Positions 59,863 through 64,000 of a stretch of 64,000 bases of DNA are shown piece by piece. Numbering within the stretch: the stretch's first letter is position 1; every line of letters starts with the position of its first letter. Origin of the DNA: Allosphingosinicella deserti (GTDB lineage: Bacteria; Pseudomonadota; Alphaproteobacteria; Sphingomonadales; Sphingomonadaceae); assembly GCF_003012735.1 (NCBI RefSeq), contig NZ_PXYI01000003.1, positions 1-64,000 on the forward strand, in the 5' to 3' direction. The translations under genes were made by a program, and so were the position numbers. Below the pieces are notes generated by a model. That model searched no databases. It was not told where the DNA came from and saw only the letters and a list, made by a program, of their open reading frames with translations.

Positions 59863-61413
59863 ATGGCCAACAAGGGCCTTTTTGCTTCCGCCATCGCCCG
59901 GCTCCTGCCGGCGGCGGACAGTGTCAATCGGGAGCAGGCGCCGGCTTATGCTTATGGGCCGGAGCACAAGCTTGCTCAGCTCGCCGCGACCGGCACCCTC
60001 CAGGACAATTTCTATGCGGGTGCGGAGGCGCAGCTTGCCGACGTGCTGGCAACCGCCCAGGCCGTCGACCCGATGTTCGTCGCCAAGGCGGCCGTCTACG
60101 CCCGCAGCCGCGGCGCGATGAAGGACATGCCGGCCTTGCTGGCCGCGTGGCTGACCGTCGTCGAGCCGGATCTGGCGGTGACCGTCTTCGGACGGGTGAT
60201 CGACAATGGCCGCATGCTGCGCAATTTCGTGCAGATCATGCGCTCGGGCGCGGTCGGGCGGACGTCGCTCGGCACGCGTCCGAAGCGGCTGGTCCAGCAG
60301 TGGCTGGAGCGGGCGTCGATGCGAACCTTGATGCAGGCGGCGACCGGCAACGATCCGTCGCTGGCAGACGTCGTCCGCATGGTCCACCCGAAGCCGGCGG
60401 ATGAAGGCCGCAGGGCCTTCTACGCCTGGCTGATCGGCAAGCCGTATGACGTCGATCAGCTGCCGGCGGAGATCGCCGCGTTCGAAGCGTGGAAGCGCAG
60501 CCCGGACGGGCCATTGCCGGACGTGCCGTTCGAATGGCTGACCGCCTTCGAGCTTGGCGCCGAGCAATGGGCGGAGCTTGCCGGCCGGATCGGCTGGCAG
60601 GGGCTGCGCATGAACCTCAACACGCTCGCGCGCAAAGGCGCGTTCGCGGTCGAGGGATGTGCGGAGCAGGTTGCCGCCCGTCTGTCCGATGCCGAGGCGA
60701 TCGCCAAGGCGCGGGTGCTGCCCTACCAGTTGATGGTGGCGCTCGGCACGGTCGGCGAGGGCGTACCCCTGGTCGTCCAGGCCGCGCTGGAGCAGGCGCT
60801 GGAAGCATCGCTGTCGACCCTGCCGGCGCTGCCCGGCCGTGTCGCAATCTGCCCGGACGTGTCCGGATCGATGAGCGCGCCGGTCACCGGCTACCGCAAG
60901 GGCGCTTCGTCCAAGGTGCGGTGCATCGACGTCGCGGCGCTGGTCGCGGCAGCGGTGCTGCGCCGGAACCGGGAGGCGGTGTTGCTGCCGTTCGAGAATA
61001 AGGTCGTGCCGATGACGCTCGATCCGTTTGCCCGGGTGGCGGTCAACGCCGCCGCTCTGGCAGCGATCGGCGGGGGCGGAACCAATGTCTCGGCGCCGCT
61101 GGCGCTGCTCAACCGCCAGCAGGCGGAGGCGGATCTGGTGGTGATCGTGTCGGACAATGAAAGCTGGGTCGATGCCGGGCGTCATGGTGCGACGGCGACG
61201 ATGCGGGAGTGGGAGGTGCTGAAGAAAAGGTGCCCGGGCGCGAAGCTCGTCTGCATCGATCTCCAGCCCTACGGCACCACGCAGGCACAAAGCCGCACAG
61301 ACATACTCAATGTCGGAGGCTTCTCCGACGCGGTGTTCGAGACGCTTGCCCGCTTCGCCTCCGGCGGAGCGGAGAGCGACTGGGTCGCCGAGGTCAACGA
61401 AACGGAGGTTTGA
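59863..61413 (+). CDS. rsr: TROVE domain protein (Ro60 / Rsr orthologue)
   Basis: A 516-residue ring-shaped RNA-binding protein. The TROVE HEAT-repeat part covers ~1-330 (QAPAYAYGPEHKLAQLAATGTL, DPMFVAKAAVYARSRGAMKDMPALL, LRNFVQIMRSGAVGRTSLGTRPKRLVQQWL). The vWA domain follows with an intact MIDAS: DVSGSMSAP (~332), GGGGTNVSAPL (~405), VSDNESWVD (~430). Ro60 binds Y RNAs on its outer surface and 3' ends of misfolded RNA in its central hole, working with exonucleases in quality control. GGAGGGAAG precedes the ATG. Four Y-RNA-like RNAs follow directly. Confidence 0.95.
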   Translation: MANKGLFASAIARLLPAADSVNREQAPAYAYGPEHKLAQLAATGTLQDNFYAGAEAQLADVLATAQAVDPMFVAKAAVYARSRGAMKDMPALLAAWLTVVEPDLAVTVFGRVIDNGRMLRNFVQIMRSGAVGRTSLGTRPKRLVQQWLERASMRTLMQAATGNDPSLADVVRMVHPKPADEGRRAFYAWLIGKPYDVDQLPAEIAAFEAWKRSPDGPLPDVPFEWLTAFELGAEQWAELAGRIGWQGLRMNLNTLARKGAFAVEGCAEQVAARLSDAEAIAKARVLPYQLMVALGTVGEGVPLVVQAALEQALEASLSTLPALPGRVAICPDVSGSMSAPVTGYRKGASSKVRCIDVAALVAAAVLRRNREAVLLPFENKVVPMTLDPFARVAVNAAALAAIGGGGTNVSAPLALLNRQQAEADLVVIVSDNESWVDAGRHGATATMREWEVLKKRCPGAKLVCIDLQPYGTTQAQSRTDILNVGGFSDAVFETLARFASGGAESDWVAEVNETEV

Positions 61414-61417
61414 ACAA

Positions 61418-61563
61418 GGCCGTGGCGAATGCCGGCGGGACTACATCCACCGCCAAAGGTCCGACGAGTAAAGCGCCCGGGCAACCGGGAGATGCGAGTT
61501 CGAGTCTCGCCGAATGGGTCGTAGCTTAAGGACCGTGTCTCGCCATTTCTCGTCGCCACGGCC
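61418..61563 (+). ncRNA. Y-RNA-like RNA 1 with tRNA-like module
   Basis: The basal helix 61418-61427/61554-61563 is 10 perfect bp. Next to it the 5' strand has GGCGAATG, matching the GNCGAA-N0/1-G motif of Ro60-binding Y RNAs. An upper 8-bp helix (GGCGGGAC 61434-61441 with GTCTCGCC 61537-61544) leads to a module with a GCAA-tetraloop hairpin (61476-61489), a perfect T-arm (GCGAG-TTCGAGT-CTCGC, 61494-61510), a 3-bp acceptor-like stem closed by ATGGG, then TA and a decayed D-arm. GGACTACATC is shared with RNAs 2-4 in part. Confidence 0.72.
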
Positions 61564-61574
61564 GACGAACAACA

Positions 61575-61703
61575 CGCGGCGAATGCCGGAAGGACTACAT
61601 CGTCTGATAAACGCCAGGTCGCGGGTTCGAGTCCCGCCGGATTCCTCGGGATCCGTAGCTCAGGGGTAGAGCGGGAGCGTCCTTCCAAAACTTCGTCGCC
61701 GCG
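61575..61703 (+). ncRNA. Y-RNA-like RNA 2 with complete circularly permuted tRNA module
   Basis: Basal helix CGCGGCG/CGCCGCG (61575-61581, 61697-61703) with the GGCGAATG motif, upper helix GGAAGGAC/GTCCTTCC (61588-61595, 61679-61686). The module reads T-arm first (GCGGG-TTCGAGT-CCCGC, 61621-61637), then acceptor 3' strand CGGATTC, a CTCG tetraloop, acceptor 5' strand GGATCCG (all seven bases pair, one G-U), T8-A9 and a perfect D-arm (GCTC-AGGGGTA-GAGC, 61658-61672). So the tRNA acceptor end is closed by a loop and the two RNA ends are in the Y stem. A 3-bp hairpin with 7-nt loop (CTGATAA) precedes the T-arm. Confidence 0.82.
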
Positions 61704-61723
61704 AACCGTGGGAGCCGCAGGAG

Positions 61724-61791
61724 GCGGCGGGAATGCGGACGAGGATTACACCTGCGACGTGCACGATCCTCGTCCACTCTCGTTCCGTCGC
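61724..61791 (+). ncRNA. Y-RNA-like RNA 3, minimal, no tRNA module
   Basis: Basal helix GCGGCGG/CCGTCGC (61724-61730, 61785-61791, one G-U), a GGGAATG-type internal loop that departs from the GGCGAATG motif by one base, and a perfect 10-bp upper helix (61737-61746 with 61766-61775). The loop is 19 nt and begins TACACC, matching the TACATC that follows the upper helix in the other three. It appears to be a Y RNA stem without the tRNA-like module. Confidence 0.6.
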
Positions 61792-61802
61792 TCGAATCGG
61801 CG

Positions 61803-61887
61803 CCGGCGAATGCTGATGGGAATACATCTGGTTGTGGGCTTCGGCCTGCGGTTCAACTCCGCGCTTCTCATCGATCCTCGTCGCCGG
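61803..61887 (+). ncRNA. Y-RNA-like RNA 4 with T-arm-like hairpin
   Basis: Basal helix CCGGCGA/TCGCCGG (61803-61809, 61881-61887), motif GGCGAATG, upper helix GATGGGAA/TTCTCATC (61815-61822, 61865-61872, one G-U), then TACATC. The apical part contains a C(TTCG)G hairpin (61837-61846) and a T-arm-like hairpin (TGCGG-TTCAACT-CCGCG, 61847-61863), but no D-arm. A 3' CTCGTCGCC is shared with RNAs 1 and 2. Confidence 0.65.
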
Positions 61888-61910
61888 TTCTCACGGATGG
61901 AAATCAAGGC

Positions 61911-62016
61911 CCGTCATACTGGCGAAGCCCGGTATCTCAGGTCGGAAAGTCACTGCGCTCGTCAAATGCGCTTGCGCGAACTCTCCACGAGATACCGGCC
62001 TTCGCCGGTATGACGG
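61911..62016. repeat. REP-type inverted pair (family A, copy 3)
   Basis: Left unit 61911-61938 (CCGTCATACTGGCGAAGCCC...) and right unit 61989-62016 (GAGATACCGGCCTTCGCCGG...) are inverted across 50 bp, between Y-RNA-like RNA 4 and rtcB. The same pair type occurs at 11796-11880 and 38273-38377. In the transcript it makes a strong hairpin that may separate the RNA array from rtcB. Confidence 0.8.
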
Positions 62017-62051
62017 GGGAGGGTAACAAAGATAAGGTAAGGGAGGGCCAC

Positions 62052-63278
62052 ATGGCCGAGCAGAATTTCGAAGTGATGGCGGTCGAAGGCGGCGCGCCGG
62101 TCAAGATGTGGACCAAGGGCGTGTCGGTCGATCCGAAGGCGCGCGACCAGCTGTCGCGGGCAGCGCAGATGCCGTTCATCTTCAAGCATGTCGCCGCCAT
62201 GCCCGACGTCCATGTCGGCATCGGTGCCACGGTCGGGTCGGTGATTCCGACCAGAGGCGCGGTGATTCCGGCGGCGGTCGGCGTCGACATCGGCTGCGGC
62301 ATGATGGCGGCGCGCACGTCGCTCCATGCCGCGGATCTGCCGGACAGCCTCGATGGCATCCGCAGCGCGATCGAGCAGGCGGTGCCGCACGGCCGCGCCG
62401 TCGGCCGCGGCAAGCGCGACAAGGGCAGCTGGGGCGATCCGCCGCCGGAGATCGCCGCCGCCTGGGCGACGCTCGCCGAACGGTTCAAGCGGATCGTCGA
62501 AAAATATCCGAAGCTCGAGAAGACGAACAATCTCGTCCATCTCGGCACGCTCGGCACCGGCAACCACTTCATCGAGCTGTGCCTCGACGAGGCCGACCAG
62601 GTGTGGGTGATGCTCCATTCGGGGTCGCGCGGCGTCGGCAACGCCATCGGCAGCTTCTTCATCGAGCTGGCGAAGGAGGACATGCGGCGCTGGTTCGTCA
62701 ATCTGCCGGACGAGAATCTCGCTTACTTCCCGGAAGGGACCGAGCATTTCGACGATTATGTCGAGGCGGTCGGCTGGGCGCAGGATTTCGCGGCCTTGAA
62801 CCGGCGGATGATGATGACCAACGTCGTCCGCGCGATCCGTACGATCATCGCCAAGCCGTTCGAGGCGGAGCTCGAGGCGATCAACTGCCATCACAATTAT
62901 GTGCGGCGGGAAAATCACTTCGGCGAGAACGTGCTGGTCACCCGCAAGGGGGCGGTGCGCGCGGCCGAGGGCGTGATGGGGATCATCCCCGGATCGATGG
63001 GCGCCAAGAGCTTCATCGTCCGCGGCCGCGGCAACAAGCAGGCGTTCGACAGCTGCAGCCACGGCGCCGGACGGCTGATGTCGCGGACCGAGGCGAAGAA
63101 GCGCTTCACCCTCGACGATCATATCCTCGCGACCGAAGGCGTCGAATGCCGGAAGGACGAGGGCGTGATCGACGAAACCCCGGCAGCCTACAAGCCGATC
63201 GAGGCGGTGATGGCGGCGCAGGCCGATCTCGTCGAGATCGTCCACACCTTGAAGCAGGTGGTGTGCGTGAAGGGTTGA
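62052..63278 (+). CDS. rtcB: RNA-splicing ligase RtcB
   Basis: A 408-residue GTP-dependent RNA ligase that joins 2',3'-cyclic-phosphate or 3'-phosphate ends to 5'-OH ends. Metal and catalytic positions are present: GVDIGCGMMAAR (metal Cys, ~80), GTLGTGNHFIEL (metal His, ~170), MLHSGSRGVGN (~193), EAINCHHNYVRREN (metal His, ~280) and DSCSHGAGRLMSR with the catalytic His that becomes guanylylated (~340). Length is normal. GGGAGGG five bases before ATG 62052 sets the start. It is in the RtcR-controlled operon. Confidence 0.97.
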   Translation: MAEQNFEVMAVEGGAPVKMWTKGVSVDPKARDQLSRAAQMPFIFKHVAAMPDVHVGIGATVGSVIPTRGAVIPAAVGVDIGCGMMAARTSLHAADLPDSLDGIRSAIEQAVPHGRAVGRGKRDKGSWGDPPPEIAAAWATLAERFKRIVEKYPKLEKTNNLVHLGTLGTGNHFIELCLDEADQVWVMLHSGSRGVGNAIGSFFIELAKEDMRRWFVNLPDENLAYFPEGTEHFDDYVEAVGWAQDFAALNRRMMMTNVVRAIRTIIAKPFEAELEAINCHHNYVRRENHFGENVLVTRKGAVRAAEGVMGIIPGSMGAKSFIVRGRGNKQAFDSCSHGAGRLMSRTEAKKRFTLDDHILATEGVECRKDEGVIDETPAAYKPIEAVMAAQADLVEIVHTLKQVVCVKG

Positions 63279-63323
63279 GGCCCTTCACGCCATCGCTGTT
63301 CCACGCGACGGAGAGCTGGTCCG

Positions 63324-63617
63324 ATGGTCTGGAAGAATGTCATCGAGCCGGAGCGGCCCGGCGTCCGCTACGCCTGCCCGTGCTGCAAGCAGCTGACGTT
63401 GGGCTCCCGTGGCCAATTCGAGATCTGCGACGTGTGCTTCTGGGAGGATGATGGTCAGGACGAACACGATGCCGAGATCGTCCGGGGTGGCCCGAACCAC
63501 GACCTCAGCCTGCGGCGGGCACAGCTGAATTACCGCAGCCTGGGCGCCATCCAGGCGCGATTTCTCAAATCTGTTCGGCCGCCTCGGCCGGACGAAATTC
63601 CGGAGACGGGAAGATGA
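63324..63617 (+). CDS. CPCC family cysteine-rich protein
   Basis: A 97-residue protein of the Cys_rich_CPCC family. YACPCCKQLTLGSRGQFEICDVCFWEDDG (~16-44) gives the CPCC and C-x-x-C pairs of a likely zinc ribbon, followed by QDEHDAEIVRGGPNHDLSLRRAQLNYRSLGA, the conserved second half with acidic and GGPN-x-x-L residues. The molecular function of the family is unknown. It lies between rtcB (45 bp gap) and rtcA (ATGA overlap), so it is expressed with the RNA-repair enzymes and may act on RNA or protein in that system. Confidence 0.88.
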   Translation: MVWKNVIEPERPGVRYACPCCKQLTLGSRGQFEICDVCFWEDDGQDEHDAEIVRGGPNHDLSLRRAQLNYRSLGAIQARFLKSVRPPRPDEIPETGR

Positions 63618-64000
63618 TGATCATCGACGGCGCGGCAGGCGAGGGCGGCGGGCAGGTGCTGCGCACCGCGCTTTCGCTCGCGCTGGTGACCGGCAAGGCA
63701 TTCCGGATCGAGAATATCCGCGCCAACCGGTCGCGCCCCGGCGTGATGCGGCAGCATGCGACCGCGGTCGAGGCTGCGTGCGCGATCGGCGGGGCGGAGT
63801 GCGAGGAGCTTGCGGTCGGTGCCTCGGCGCTGACCTTCGTGCCGGGCAAGGTGCAGGCGGGCGAGCATGTCTTCGCGGTCGGCACTGCCGGCAGTACCGG
63901 CCTGGTGCTGCAGACGATCCTGCCGCCGCTGATGCTTGCGGACGGTCCATCGCGTCTCGTGCTCGAGGGCGGAACGCACAATATCTACGCGCCGCCCTTC
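63614..64000 (+). CDS. rtcA: RNA 3'-terminal phosphate cyclase RtcA (5' part, cut by the window end)
   Basis: The first 129 codons of RtcA, which converts 3'-phosphate ends into 2',3'-cyclic phosphates using ATP. IDGAAGEGGGQVLRTALSLALVTG is the family N-terminus, followed by NIRANRSRPGVMRQH, FVPGKVQAGEHVFAVGTAGSTGLVLQTILPPLM and EGGTHNIYAPPF. The catalytic His lies beyond the window. The ATG at 63614 overlaps the CPCC stop (ATGA); ATG 63617 is an equally good start. It completes the RtcR-RtcB-RtcA set. Confidence 0.95.
   Translation, partial: MMIIDGAAGEGGGQVLRTALSLALVTGKAFRIENIRANRSRPGVMRQHATAVEAACAIGGAECEELAVGASALTFVPGKVQAGEHVFAVGTAGSTGLVLQTILPPLMLADGPSRLVLEGGTHNIYAPPF

Noticed and set aside
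61418-61887. A CRISPR array
   Set aside because: The repeated segments are short, diverged and parts of helices; the units differ in length (68-146 nt), there are no constant repeats with unique spacers and no cas genes.

Overview
The window is one contiguous stretch of a GC-rich alphaproteobacterial chromosome, most likely a sphingomonad (Sphingomonadales). The evidence is the very high GC content, the ATGA-type gene overlaps, UrcA, DUF805 and vgr-related metallopeptidase genes, an EcfG-type stress promoter, a phosphatidylcholine synthase and many acyl-CoA dehydrogenases. Gene density is high. There is no rRNA, phage, transposase or CRISPR array.

Layout. 0-4 kb: a DUF1801 protein, an AraC-type regulator divergent from a short-chain dehydrogenase, and a thioredoxin-reductase-like flavoprotein. 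4-14.3 kb: a catabolic island with a bifunctional beta-oxidation enzyme, two SDRs, four acyl-CoA dehydrogenases (two forming a likely heteromeric pair) and a Baeyer-Villiger monooxygenase. 14.3-18 kb: small envelope proteins, MarR and LuxR-solo regulators, and a thioesterase. 18-22.4 kb: a tight group of DUF2064 transferase, TVP38-flavoprotein fusion, radical SAM enzyme and glycosyltransferase, recalling arsenosugar clusters but without a methyltransferase. 22.4-26 kb: GNAT, a macro-like protein, unknowns, UrcA and DUF423. 26-33.7 kb: typA, two DUF805 proteins, EVE, SleB, AlkB, a double PilZ protein and an AraC regulator. 34-42.3 kb: DJ-1/PfpI, OxyR, an aminopropyltransferase-like protein, a DEDDh exonuclease, an FMN reductase, an ABC-F ATPase, OsmC, DUF2459 and a PuuD-like membrane protein. 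42.4-49.2 kb: a 5-oxoproline operon (fused oxoprolinase, DUF969, DUF979, DUF2891, zincin). 49.3-57.7 kb: GNAT, AraC, phosphatidylcholine synthase divergent from phospholipase D, a secreted protein, and a beta-propeller amidohydrolase.

The most interesting region is 57.9-64 kb, an RNA-repair locus. RtcR (a sigma-54 activator) is divergent from a near-consensus -24/-12 promoter. That promoter drives, in order, a leader hairpin, a 137-nt tRNA-like RNA with a paired acceptor end and encoded CCA, the Ro60/TROVE protein, four Y-RNA-like RNAs (one with a complete circularly permuted tRNA module whose acceptor stem is closed by a tetraloop), the RNA ligase RtcB, a small CPCC zinc-ribbon-like protein, and the RNA 3'-phosphate cyclase RtcA (cut by the window end). 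The families are known. The particular RNAs, the CCA-ended leader and the CPCC gene inside the operon are the parts that look undescribed.

A second theme is intergenic palindromes. There are three inverted-pair families of REP/REPIN type. One copy sits in frame inside the oxoprolinase coding sequence, and another forms both the 3' end of the DUF969 gene and the ribosome-binding site of the next gene.
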